From positions 184,001 to 248,000 of the forward strand of contig NC_088868.1 of assembly GCF_032884065.1 (NCBI RefSeq): 64,000 nt of DNA, given 5' to 3'. Of this stretch, positions 47,915 to 59,131 are shown piece by piece. Both the position numbers and the translations under genes were made by a program. Origin of the DNA: Artemia franciscana. Taxonomy: Eukaryota > Arthropoda > Branchiopoda > Anostraca > Artemiidae. Each line of letters begins with the position of its first letter. Position 1 is the stretch's first letter. Below the pieces are notes generated by a model that ran no database searches, was not told where the DNA came from, and saw only the letters and a program-made list of their open reading frames with translations.

Positions 47915-48805
47915 CCATATTCAAGTTGTCTAAGAATTTAACCCTACCTTATGAAGGAATTGCTGTATTTCAGGGTTGCAGCAGTCGCTGTAACTTAGAA
48001 AAGAGCAAAATATGGCCTATAGAAACAGAGAATCCAAAAATGCGCTTTGAAAAAGATTTTCTTGTGAGACATTTTTCATTAAAAATTAATTCAGCAATTG
48101 ACATATAGGTGTATTTCAATGGCCTAGTTTAAGTTTATTTAGGAAACATTTTTCTTTTCAATAGAACTTGACACTTTGAAAATGAAAGCAGATCGAGGTA
48201 AAAGTTCACCATTGAAATTACCATGATCAAAAACCCTGATTTGGTTGTTTTAAGCCACCCCCGAATTTTGAAAATAGGGCAAATTGCTTTGGTTGCAGTG
48301 GTTGGTCTGCTTTACCCCTCCCCCCTACCATTTTTCTCTAGAGCTGCTATAGAAACCTGTATACTTGGCAGTGCACGTATAAGGTATAACGTGCCCACCT
48401 TTTTTTTTTACCGAGTCCAATCTTTCCAAATAGACAACTTCTATAATTAGGGGCCATTGCCCTTGGAGCTGTGAGAACCGTGTCATTGGAGGCATAGGTA
48501 ATGGATCTTTTGACAATTCTGTTTATGACAAGATTTTGATCTAATGCTAGCATATGGAGGCGCGTGATGTTTTGAGATCATGGACCCGTTGGAATCCCAA
48601 ATCATCCATGTTTCAGTTCTTTGAAAGATTCTAGTTTTAGCAAGGTTTTAATAACCAATAATTAATAAGGGATTAGCCTCTTGTCAACTTGTTTTTAAAA
48701 ACCGGTGAATCATAATTACGAGGACTTTAGACTACCGCAACCACAAGTCGACCATCTTGAAGTTGTTGTGAATTTAACCTACTTTTGAATAATCTGCAGC
48801 ATTTT
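47915..48805. other. Intronic sequence without recognised gene
   Basis: Contains one copy of the GCAGTCGCTGTAACTTAGAA dispersed phrase (47979). Nothing else is supported. Confidence 0.45.
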
Positions 48806-51281
48806 TATGGCACTTGGTATTAACCAAGTGACATATAGCAATCGCCAATTCTGTCGGTCTGTCTGTCGGTCCCGGTTTTGCTACTTTAGGCACTTCCAGG
48901 TAAGCTAGGACGATGCAATTTGGCAGGCGTATCAGGGACGAGACCAGCTTAAATTAGAAATAGTCGTATTCCCAATTTGACCATCTGGGGGGGGGGGGGA
49001 GTGGGGGGACGGTTAATTCGGAAAAAATAGAAAAATTGAAGTATTTTAACTTACGAACTGTTGATCAGATCTTAATGAAATTTGATGTTTGGAAGGATAT
49101 CGTGTCTCAGAGCTGTTATTTTAAATCCCGACCGGATCTGGTGACATTGGGGGGGGGATATGGGAGGGGGAAACCTAAAATCTTGGAAAACACTTAGAGT
49201 GGAGGGATCGGGATGAAACTTGGTGGGAAAAATAAGCACAAGTCCTAGATACATGATTGACATAACTGGAACGGATCCGCTCTCTTTGGGGTGGTTGGGG
49301 GGGGGGGGGGTAATTCTGAAAAATTAAAAAAATGAGGTATTTTTAACTTACGAATGGGTGATCGGATCTCAATGACATTTGATATTCAGAAGGATATCGT
49401 GTCTTGAAAGCTCTTATTTTAAATCCCGAACAGATCTGGTGACATTGGGGGGGGGGGAGTTGGGAGGGGGAAACCTAAAACTTGGAAAAAACTTAGAGTG
49501 GAGGGATCGGGATGAAACTTGGTGGGAATATTAAGCACAAGTCCTAGATACATGATTGACATAACCGGAACGGATCTGCTCTGTTTGGGGTAGTTGGGGG
49601 GGGGGGGGTAATTATGAAAAATTTGAAAAAATGAGGCATTTTTAACTTACGAACGTATGATCGGATCTCAATGAAATTTGATGTTTAGAAGGATATCGTG
49701 TCTCAGAGCTCTTATTTTAAACCTGACCGGATCTGGTGACATTGGGGGGGGGGGGGGGTTGGGAGGGGAAATCTAAAACTTTGAAAACACTTAGAGTGGA
49801 GGGGTCGGGATGAAACCTGGTGGGAAAAATAAGCACAAGTCCTAGATACATTATTAACATAACCGGAACGGATCCGCTCTCTGTGGGGTAGTTGGGGGAG
49901 AGGTTAATTCTGAAAAATTAGAAAAAAGAGGTATTTTTAACTTACGAACGGGTAATCGGATCTCAATGAAATTTGATATTTAGAAGGATATCGTGTCTCA
50001 AAGCTCTCATTTTAAATCCTGACCGGATCTAGTGACATTGGGGGAAGTTTGGGGTGGGGAACCTGAAATCATGGAAAACGCTTAGATTGGAGGGATCGGG
50101 ATGAAACTTGGTGGGAAAAATAAGAGCAGAAGTCTTACATACGTGATTTACATAATTGGAACGGATCCGCTCTATTGGGGGGGGGCTAATTCTGAAAAAT
50201 AAGAAAAAATTACGTATTTTTAACTTACGAAGGAGTGATCGGATCTTCATGAAACTTCATATTTAGAAGGACCTCGTAACTCAGATCTCTTATTATAAAT
50301 CTCAACCGGATCAAGCGTAATTGGGTGGGGGGCAGTCGGGGGGACCGTAAATCTTAGAAAATACTTAAAGCGGTGAGATCAGGATAAAACTGGATGGGAA
50401 GAATAGAAACCTGTCTAAGATACGTGGCTGACATAACCGGACCGGATCTGCTCTCTTTGGTGGAATTGGGGGGGGGGTAATTTTGAAAATTGAGGTATTT
50501 GTAACTTACGAAAGGGTGACCAGATCTTAATGAAATTTGATATTTAGAAGGATCTTGTGCTTTAAAGTTCTAATTTTAAATTCCTACCAGATCCTGTGAC
50601 ATTGGGGGGAGTTGGAGGGGAAACCGAAATTCTTGGAAAACGTGAAAATTGGGGTATTTTATCTTACGAATAGATGATCGGATCTTAATGAAATTTGATT
50701 TTTAGAAGGAATTCATGTCTCAGAGCTCTTATTTCAAATCCCAACTAGATCTTTTGACATTGGGGGGAGTTGGAGGGGGAAATCTTGGAAAAACACTTGG
50801 AGTGGAGGAATCGGGATGAAGCTTGGTGGATAGTCCTTGATACGTGATTGACAGAATCGTACTGGATTCGCTCTCTTTAGGGGAGTTGGGGGGAGGGTTC
50901 GGTGATTTGGCGACTTTGGTGCTTCTGGACGTGCTAGGACGATTAAAATTGGTAGGCGTGTCAGGGAGCTGAACAATTTGACTTGATAGAGTCGTTTTCC
51001 CAGATTCGACCATCTGGGGCTAAAGGGAGAGGAAAAATTAGAAAAAATTAGGTATTTATAACTTACGAGTGGGTGATCGGATCTTAATGAATTTTGATAT
51101 TTAGAAGGACATCGTGACTCAGAGCTCTTATTTTAAATCCTGACCGGCATTAAGCCTCTTATTTTCCTTTATAAATCAATCTATTGATTCATAGAATTTT
51201 GTTAGAGCTCATACCATATGATCTCTTGGCTCTTAGCTCTTCTCGCCTCGTCACAAGTGCCATATGAGCTCTTAGCTCTTG
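48806..51281 (-). mobile_element. Family B Helentron-like (HINE-type) element, long copy
   Basis: The left end is TATGGCACTTG with the perfect hairpin CACTTGGTATTAACCAAGTG (48811-48830). The right end is CAAGTGCCATA (51254-51264), the exact inverse of the left end, followed by GAGCTCTTAGCTCTTG. Internal units start (AACTTACGAA) at about 49048, 49345, 49644, 49939, 50222 and 50503, then a short unit at 50661 and a last one at 51060. Units run about 280-300 bp. The first four are much alike and correspond to a single unit in the 28-kb copy. Unit types after that keep the same order in both copies. No enzyme gene. Confidence 0.75.
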
Positions 51282-51862
51282 TTTTTTTTCAAGAGCTGCC
51301 TTAGAAACCTGTAAATACAGAGAAACAGAAAATTCCCTTGTAACCTAATATAAGAATCAGCATTCGCTTCGGGGAGGGGTTTAAAAAAGAACAGTTTAAG
51401 TGCATGAGATGAATGAAGGGATAAGAAAAAATTGTAAGAAACATAAAAGCTGAAGAATTGGACCAGATTAGATTCTCTTGTGCTTTGTTCGTTACTTGGA
51501 CGGAACTATCAGGGAGTGGGGCTAACTTCTACCCACAGAATCTTAAAAAAATTCAAGTTTGCATGAAGATTTTCAACGATACTTTTTGAAATTGTGTAAC
51601 AAACCAAATTTTTTAATTCTAACAGGTTTTGTCTTTTTTTTATTGGCTCGAAGTTTGATATGCAGCAAAATTACATCGAAAATAGAACTTTTGTGTTGTA
51701 ATTTTTGGGTGGCAGTAATTTACCCTTCAAGTGCTTTTTTCTTGTCTTAAGTTTGCGCTTGATGAGTGAAACCCTCCTAGTGAATTCGTTTGAATTGGCG
51801 TTGTGGCTCTTCATTTTAATTAGGAATTATAAATTCCTTTATTCGTAAAATTACAAAAAATT

Positions 51863-52211
51863 AAGGCAACAAAAAATTACAAATGCAGAAATACGCAGAA
51901 AAATAGGTCAACCTCCAGTCATTGAGATGCTGAAAATAAAGCGGTGGACATACCTGGGACACGTTCTTCGTATGGAAGAGAGCCGCCTTCCTCGAACAAC
52001 CTATGAATGGAAGCCAGACAGTAGAAGAAAGCGAGGCCGTCCCAAAAATACATTGAGACGAACATATGACCGAGATCTGAGAACGGCTGGTACCTCACTA
52101 CTACCTGAATGGAAAGACATCATCGCTGCAGCATCAATGCGGGACGAATGGAGAGGCTTTGTCGACGCCCTATGCGCCAGCGATGGCTCTGGAGGAACAA
52201 AGGCAAGGTAA
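51863..52211 (+). pseudogene. RTE-type LINE C-terminal fragment
   Basis: An open frame from ITNAEIRRKIGQPPVIEM at 51863 reads through IKRWTYLGHVLRMEESRLPR, a basic RGRPKNTLRRTYDRDL segment, LLPEWKDIIAAASMRDEWRG and LCASDGSGGTKAR to a TAA stop (52209-52211). This LGHVLRM...RGRPxxTWRR...W..LV..LC pattern is the C-terminus of RTE-clade retrotransposon proteins. The frame is intact over 115 codons but the RT and endonuclease are absent (5'-truncated). It ends about 200 bp upstream of the exon 3 acceptor in the same orientation. Confidence 0.85.
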
Positions 52212-52408
52212 GGTTATTTGTTAAATTTAATTTTTATGGCAATTATCGAGGAGAAAATTAACTCTATCTAATTTGCCTTTGGTCATACCATGTACTTATT
52301 AAGTTATTTGATCATCAGTGATTATGAAGAAAATGGTGACCAATAAGAGCAATGCCCCATGGCAGTGCTGAATTAAAACATTGTAAATTAAATAAATTTA
52401 TGTTGCAG

Positions 52409-52903
52409 ATTACGATACCATATCAGCATACGCTGGTACAGCCAAACAAACTGGGACGATGTCAAAAGCGCCATCCCGTACTGGCACCGTCCGAAGTGCC
52501 AAGTCATTTGTTGGCTCTATTTTCGGTGGTAAAAGTTCTAAGCCGCGCCAGATGATTATCCCTGATACTCCACCTCCACCACCTCCTCCTGTAACTGAAG
52601 ATAAGAAGAAGAAAAAAGGAAAGAAGGCTATGGACGATACCAGTGTTATTTACCACCAACCAGCACACCCTGTATCCGGGGGTTTACGAAGACCAGTCAG
52701 TATTACAAACCTATCATCAGCAGATTCCGTTATAATGAATTCAGTACGACCTACTGCTCATGCTAATGGATATGGGCCTCCACCTTTAATGCCTCCCGGT
52801 CCTGGTATGTGGCCTGGGCCTGGCCAGATGCCTGGGCCTTATCTGGTCCCCCTTCCTCATCCTTCTACAGTCAAGAAATCAAAAAAATTTGGAACATTTT
52901 CAG
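52409..52903 (+). CDS. PTB/PID-domain protein, exon 3 (low-complexity tail)
   Basis: The acceptor is TTTATGTTGCAG|AT at 52408/52409 and the donor is TCAG|GTAAGT at 52903/52904. The first two bases complete an Asp codon. The 495-bp exon encodes YDTISAYAGTAKQTGTMSKA, a Ser/Thr/Arg-rich stretch with SFVGSIFGGKSSKP, a run of seven prolines (DTPPPPPPP), a Lys-rich basic stretch (EDKKKKKGKK), RRPVSITNLSSADS, and a Gly/Pro/Met-rich section with GPGMWPGPGQMPGPY, ending in KKSKKFGTFSG. The Pro run could bind SH3, WW or EVH1 domains; this is inference. The frame is open, in phase, and reaches a good donor, so at least one more exon follows. The internal Met at 52459 is not the gene's start. Confidence 0.92.
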
Positions 52904-55552
52904 GTAAGTAGTTTATTTATCAATTTATATCAGGGAGTTTTGTAAACGGGGGTAAGGAAATATGAACCAGATGCTAGCTCATAATTATGAAGTCGACAAA
53001 AACTCAAAGACTTGTAAATTTGATAAGATCTATAAGCATTCACTTGTTACCACGGCCCCTGTGTTTTTTCTTCGTCATTACTGGAATTTAACTGACGGTG
53101 TTGTCTTATTCATATAGATCCCATCTGGGGAAGGGGACCAAGGATTTGTTGGAAGGGGGAAGACTGAATAAATTTCCCTTTTAAACTTCCGTTCATCTCA
53201 TGGAGCATATATTTTTGGACGTGTATTTTATGCAGTTATATTTAGAAATGCTGGACCTTAGGGTTGAAAATTACATTATCATTCTGGGCTAACGACAATG
53301 AAAATATAACACAATATTCCGGCTATGACGATTGTTTAAGCGTAATAATTTCGCAAAATTCAGAAGAAGAAATTTAAGTAAAAATTTATATGTCATTCAT
53401 TCTCATTGGTAATTTTCCCTCCCTGCCAAAAAGTATGGATACTCTACAAGGTGTCCTATTTATCTTGGCAATGATAAATGTCTAAAGAACTAAGCAAGAG
53501 ATGAAGTTATTTCCCTGTGGGGGGGGGGGGAGCTTAAAGAAATAAAATCGTGAATGTTTGGGAGCAACTGTTAGAACTTAAAATTGTAACCCCCAGAAAT
53601 TTACTCATATGGATTACATGTGGGCAAAACACAAATATTTTTTGCGTTCAAAGTTTTTATAATATGCTTCAGTTCGAAGAAGTACCAGAAATTATGGGAT
53701 CTACAAGTGGTTCAAATTGGCTACTTAAACTTGAACGAAGAGAAATTACTATTTATGGTTAAATGAACTCCGAAACGAAGTGAAATCAAAATGAATAATC
53801 ACGTCTAACATAAAAAGTTAGCAGATACTGCTATGGATCCTTTAGACGAATATTTAAGCGAACAGGTCTAAATGAATAATCAAGTCAAATTGTACAAAAA
53901 TTCAGCCTTAAAACGAACAGGAATTACTGCAAATGAATAAATATAACCCAACACAACATGAAGGTGACACATTCTGTTATGGATGAACACATTAATTTTA
54001 AAGTGAAATGAATAATTAGCTTAGAAACCTGGACGCAATTTGGTATGGGGCAGGGGGGCAACTGTCCCCTACAGACCCCAATTTGCCCCTCCCTCAGCTG
54101 AAATTAATCTCTGTGTGAAAATCTTGTAAAAAAAAACAAGCTAAGCCTGTATAATTCGAGCATCCAGAGAAACATCCAACTTTCTTTAGTATATCTTAGC
54201 CTTTATGGCACTATATGGCTCATTTTGCATTTTTGTTGTCATTTTCCCTTAATTCGGGAAGATTGGCTCCAACTCCCCCCCTTATTTTTGACGACATTAC
54301 GCTACTGCTTAGAAAGAACAGAACTTATCACAACTAAGATTCTGTCTTCTAACCCTTCTAAAGACCGGAGCATCATTTGCGCTTTATCAACAACAAAACA
54401 CATTTTAAACGGTTTTCCTTTCATAGTTACAACATTGAATAAATCAAAAATGACTGAGACTTTCATGAACAAATATCTTATATTATTATATATAATTATA
54501 TCTTAAATAATCAATCTATTTTTATTAGTTCTTTCCTGTAATCGTGATTATTATCATGATTTTCTTTTTTTTTTTCTGGTGTTGTTGATGTTTTAACGGC
54601 CACATAGAAATCACACTGTTCTAATATATATTAATCTCAATAAAAGGTGAATGACTCTCAAGCGGTTTACAGGGTTTGTAAGGGAGTATATAAATAATCA
54701 TGACTAAATTGCAATATTTTAACCGAACCATTGATAAACGACGAATTTTAAACTAAAAAATTCACAATTCTCTCTAACCAAGTCGCGCAACCGACTTGGT
54801 AATTCAAAAATATGTTTTGGTTGAAGCTGTTTTGAGCTGGTGCATAGAGTTTACCCCTTACCGAGCTTTTTCAGCTGGTTTTCAAGATGGTCAGAAGTTT
54901 TAGCTTCAAATGATTTTTTGTTTTTACATCCTAGCGCGTTATCCGCCTTTTCATCATTCCCAGAAAAAAGTGGAGTTTTCTGGGAACTGTTTCTATGTTT
55001 GTTAGCTCTTACTAGTGAACCTCGATTATTCTTGCGGTTTTATTTTGTTTCTGTGTTGCTGCTGATGTTAGGACAAAATAGAAGCAAAAACTGCTCGAAA
55101 TCCCAATCGTTTCACTAAGCACAAAGGACACTCTGGGCTTTCGAAGGTTTAAGAGGGTGGTAGATTTTACTCTTAGATTTGTTAGTTTCTGTTCATTCAT
55201 TTTAAGTTTGACTTGATTATTTATTTTAAAATTTGATAGTTTAGGATTCACTGCTCATCCATAGCAGTATATTCCATTCGTATGTTTCTGATTGTTTTAG
55301 GTTTCACTTATTCATTCATAGTAACCTCTGTTCATTTCAAGTATTACCTATTATATGATATGACTTGGTCATTTATTATAGTTTTTGTCAGTCTAAGAAT
55401 TCTTTCATTCACCCATAGTAGTATTATTCACGTTTATGTTTGATTCGATTGTTCATTTTCACTTCTGTTCGTTTTGAGTTTCATTTTTTCATTCGTTGGA
55501 ATTTATGTATTTTTTTTTTTAGTTTGAATTATTGGTACTTGTTAATTAAACG

Positions 55553-55745
55553 AAACACATCCAAGAAGTGAAGTTAGGTTAATCCTAATGAAATACAACA
55601 TTCATGTAACATTTAGTTTATATAATAATATAATTTAGGCTATATATTTGCACATTAGGAGGGTTCGGAGTAAAGTTTTTGGACAGCGCCCCTAACCTAA
55701 CCAAACCCCCACCGCCCTAATGTGCAAATATATAGCCCAAATTAT
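55553..55745. mobile_element. MITE terminus and adjoining palindrome
   Basis: 55553-55610 matches the MITE left end (CCAAGAAGTGAAGTTAGG, AATCCTAATGAAATACA). 55637-55743 is a foldback: AATTTAGGCTATATATTTGC with ACATTAGGAGGG on the left and CCCTAATGTGCAAATATATA with GCCCAAATT on the right. The arms are about 32 bp, the loop about 45. Confidence 0.7.
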
Positions 55746-57279
55746 ACAAGTCCAATGTATTCTATCATCCGTCACTTGTCTTTGTTACTATTAAACCGGC
55801 TTTCTTAGATCTAACCCAAGCGTAATTCTTGATTGTGTTTTGTTTAATTAACAAGTAGCCTAACGAATTATTATACGACTTTATTTATGCTCGTTTTAGG
55901 CTTTAGTTACTAAAGCCTCATACTGATCACGCTGAAGTTTAGTATGATTCTACTTTTCTTTGAAAAACTCGCTATTTTTTAAATGTATTCTGAAAATGAA
56001 TATAACTATAAACCCTTAATTTTAATTTTACTGTAATGCTCACATAGGTGGTTGGTTTAGAAAAGTGCTTTTCAAAACTTCCTTTTTTGTTACAAATGAT
56101 ACTAAATTTTTGTTTTAGAGCTAAAACGTTTAAGATAGTTAGAGGTTATTATTTACATTTTTCAAGTTGCCTTTCTGCACCCTATGTAGAAATTACAGGT
56201 TTTCTCTCCAGTATCTGTTTCCAAACTTCATACCCAGAGAATTTAGCATTGACAAAAACGAATATCGAATTAAATTTTTTTTTTTACATATTTAGCTTTA
56301 TCAAAATAGATTAGACACCGTGTAGGCCAATTATTGTTTATAAAAAGTGGCGTTCTCTTTCAACGTTATTCCACATATACTTAAAGCTATAAATTATAAC
56401 TTGCTTTGACTTTGGATATCTGAGTTAGACATAAGTCAGTAGACATTTCCACAAATGTTAAAGTGCTGATGAATTTGACAGTGACTCTCAAGAAGAAAGT
56501 TAAAATGTTTACACTTGAATTTGGTTATTTACATCATTTCCCTTTTTTCAGAAACATAGGCTAAAGAACTTGTGGGATAATTTTTTTCTGAAATTGTGTA
56601 GATGACTCTGTAATAATCATGGTTGCATCAGTAGCTGCAACCTAGTAAAGAGTGTATCCCTGCCCATAGTAACCAAAAGTTGAAAAACGTGTTTTGAAAA
56701 AGACTGCCTAATGAGAAAAGATTGCCATCCGATTTGCCACCGTAGAGATTTTGCTATCGTAGAGAGATGTTTAATGGCTCATTTAAAAGCTGCTGCTTAT
56801 AGCTTCGTGCTTGGTATAAATTTCACCATCTGTAAGTGCCATATGGCACTGAACACGGTACTTTTGGTGCCGGTTCTCAAGTAGAAAAGCTTGGAAATAT
56901 AAAAAGAGTAGGCCTACCATTGTAATTGTTATTGTACAAAACTTGACTGGAGGTTTACAATCCTCCCTCCCGTGTACTCTCCCTTCAGACCCCATTAGGA
57001 AGTTTATTAGATTCTCTGCTCACCAGGAGGCTACTGAAACACTATTAGGGCTAGGAGGCTACCACATCAACGTGTTTTTATAAATTCTACCATCTATAAG
57101 TGCCATAAGGCAATAAGAATAGAACTGTTGGTGCTATTCATGAATTTTTTTTTACTTTTGTACGGATTGGACATTTTTTTGAGTGGGACGTTAAACCGGG
57201 CAACCCTCCCCCCCTTAGATACAACCCTGTGAAAAGTTAAAAATTGTTTGTAGCATTGTGGCAGAAAAATCTCATAAGA

Positions 57280-57595
57280 TGTCTCATAAGTTTTCTGATG
57301 TCGGTGGTTTTCACTTGTTGCACTAAAAAAAACTGTAAAATCTAATAAATAGATATTTTATGAATATTTTTTGTTTGTAGCGAGTAATTATATACTATTA
57401 CTCTATGGTGAATTGGGTAAACTAAATGTGAATTTCTTTTAAATGCTTTTGTGTTTCATCTATTTTATTATCAAGATGTGTCCGTAAACATGTCTCATCA
57501 GTTTACTGATGTCGGTGTTTTTCATTTGTTAAATTGAAAAAGAAAAACTATAAAAATCCAATAAATAGATATTTCCCGAATATAATGAAGTAATT
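57280..57595. repeat. 211-bp-spaced direct duplication
   Basis: GTCTCATAAGTTTTCTGATG (57281) and GTCTCATCAGTTTACTGATG (57492) start two similar segments of about 100 bases that end in AATAAATAGATATTT. They are moderately diverged. Confidence 0.65.
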
Positions 57596-57968
57596 CTTTT
57601 GGTCTTATAGTAGTCAAGTCGGAGAAGGACTCTTGCACCAATCACAGTAAGATATTTTGTCCTTAGCTGGTTTTGTAGACTATGTCTGCTCTTTGGCTTT
57701 TAAGAAAAATCCCCTCCCCTCAATATATATGTGCCTGGAAGAGAGCACTTATCTCTTTCCCCTTGACGATTGCTTATATAACGAAGTAAGGAAACCGTAG
57801 GCTATATACTGATATAACCGATTCTTTTTTGCAGAAACTTTCGTGGACAATTTTTAAAAATTTTAGTCCTAAAATCAAAACAATATTATTTCATTTACTC
57901 AGCGTTATCAGCTGATTTTTGGTTTGGAATTATGGATGTTCAAGAGGGAATTAAGAGAGAAAACAAAA

Positions 57969-58790
57969 TCAAACAGTTCGTGGTAACGAACTGTAGTAAG
58001 GAGCGATCCGGCTCAATAGTAACCAAAACTCTAAAAAATTGAATTTTGATATCAATAGCTGCATCAAAAGAATCGCATTTTAATGCTGATTTTAAATATA
58101 TAAGTTTCATCAAGTTTAGTCTTAGTCATCAAAAGTTACGAGCCTGAGAAAATTTGCCTTATTTAGGAAAATAGGGGAAAACACCCCCTAAAAGTCGTAG
58201 GATCTTAACGAAAATGACACCATCAGATTCAGCGTATCAGAGAACTCTACTGTAGAAGTTTCAAGCTCCTATCTACAAAAATGTGGAATTTTGCATTTTT
58301 TGCCAGAAGACAAATCACGGGTGCGTGTTTATTTGTTTTTTTTTTATTTGTTTTTGTTTTTCCAGGGGTCATCGTATCGACCAAGTGGTCCTAGAATGTC
58401 GCAATAGGGCTCATTCTAACGGAAATGAAAAGTTCTAGTGCCCTTTTTAAGTGACCAAAAAAATTGGAGGGCATCTAGGCCCCCTCCCACGCTCATATTT
58501 TTCCCAAAGTCAACGGATCAAAATTTTCAGATAGCCATTTTGTTTAGCATAGTCAAAAATCATAATAACTATGTATTTGGGGATGACTTACTCCCCCACA
58601 GTCACTGAGGGAGGGGCTGCAAGTTACAAACTTCAACCAGTGTTTACATATAATAATGGTTATTGGGAAGTGTACAGACGTTTTCAGGGGGATTTTTTTT
58701 GTTTTGGGGGTAGGGTTGAGGGAGGGGGCTATGTGGGAGGATCTTTCCTTGGAAAAATATGCCATGGGGGAAAAATTTAATGAAAAGGGT
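57969..58790 (+). mobile_element. Family A element, 3'-truncated copy
   Basis: It begins TCAAACAGTTCG with the perfect CAGTTCGTGGTAACGAACTG hairpin and GTAAGGAGCGATCCGG. It follows family A in order to about GCAGGACGAAT at 58790 and then stops, lacking the foldback end. Confidence 0.8.
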
Positions 58791-59131
58791 GCAGGACGAA
58801 TCTGGTCACGTTAGAAAAAAACGTCAAATTAAGAGCTACATATACAATGCTGGGTGTTCGGAGCCTCTCTATTATGGAGTATAATTTGAAAATAACACAA
58901 CTATACGAGCGATAAAACATATATACCACAACCATAACTCAACTAACGAAAGAACTGCTAAGAGATAACACAACTATAAAGCGAAAACAAGTGAAAACTA
59001 ACGGGAAAATAAACGAACTAAGAGGTGGAAGGGGCCCAGAGAAAAAAATAAAATCCTTTTTCAATTTTGAGCCTAACTTCCGCAAAGGAGTTATAATGTC
59101 AGACGCCCCGAAATACCGAATTATTTTCTTT
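58791..59131. other. Spacer between two family A copies
   Basis: 340 bases with no recognised feature. Confidence 0.5.

Larger units (their letters stand above)
43287..52408 (+). other. Intron 2 of the PTB gene (9.1 kb, GT-AG)
   Basis: GTAAAT at 43287 to TTTATGTTGCAG at 52408. It contains small duplications, one family C element, one family B element and an RTE-type LINE end 200 bp before the acceptor. Confidence 0.87.
52904..57968 (+). other. Intron 3 (left part), mostly unrecognised
   Basis: It starts at GTAAGTAG after exon 3. It includes AT-rich degenerate repeats: 53760-54010 and 55180-55510 are partly inverted copies of each other (AATGAATAATCAAGTCAAAT near 53873 versus GTTTGACTTGATTATTTATT near 55205). 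It also includes a G-run at 53520-53531, one dispersed CTGCAACCTAGTAAAGAG phrase at 56636, and the duplications listed separately. No credible downstream exon was recognised in this part. Confidence 0.5.
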
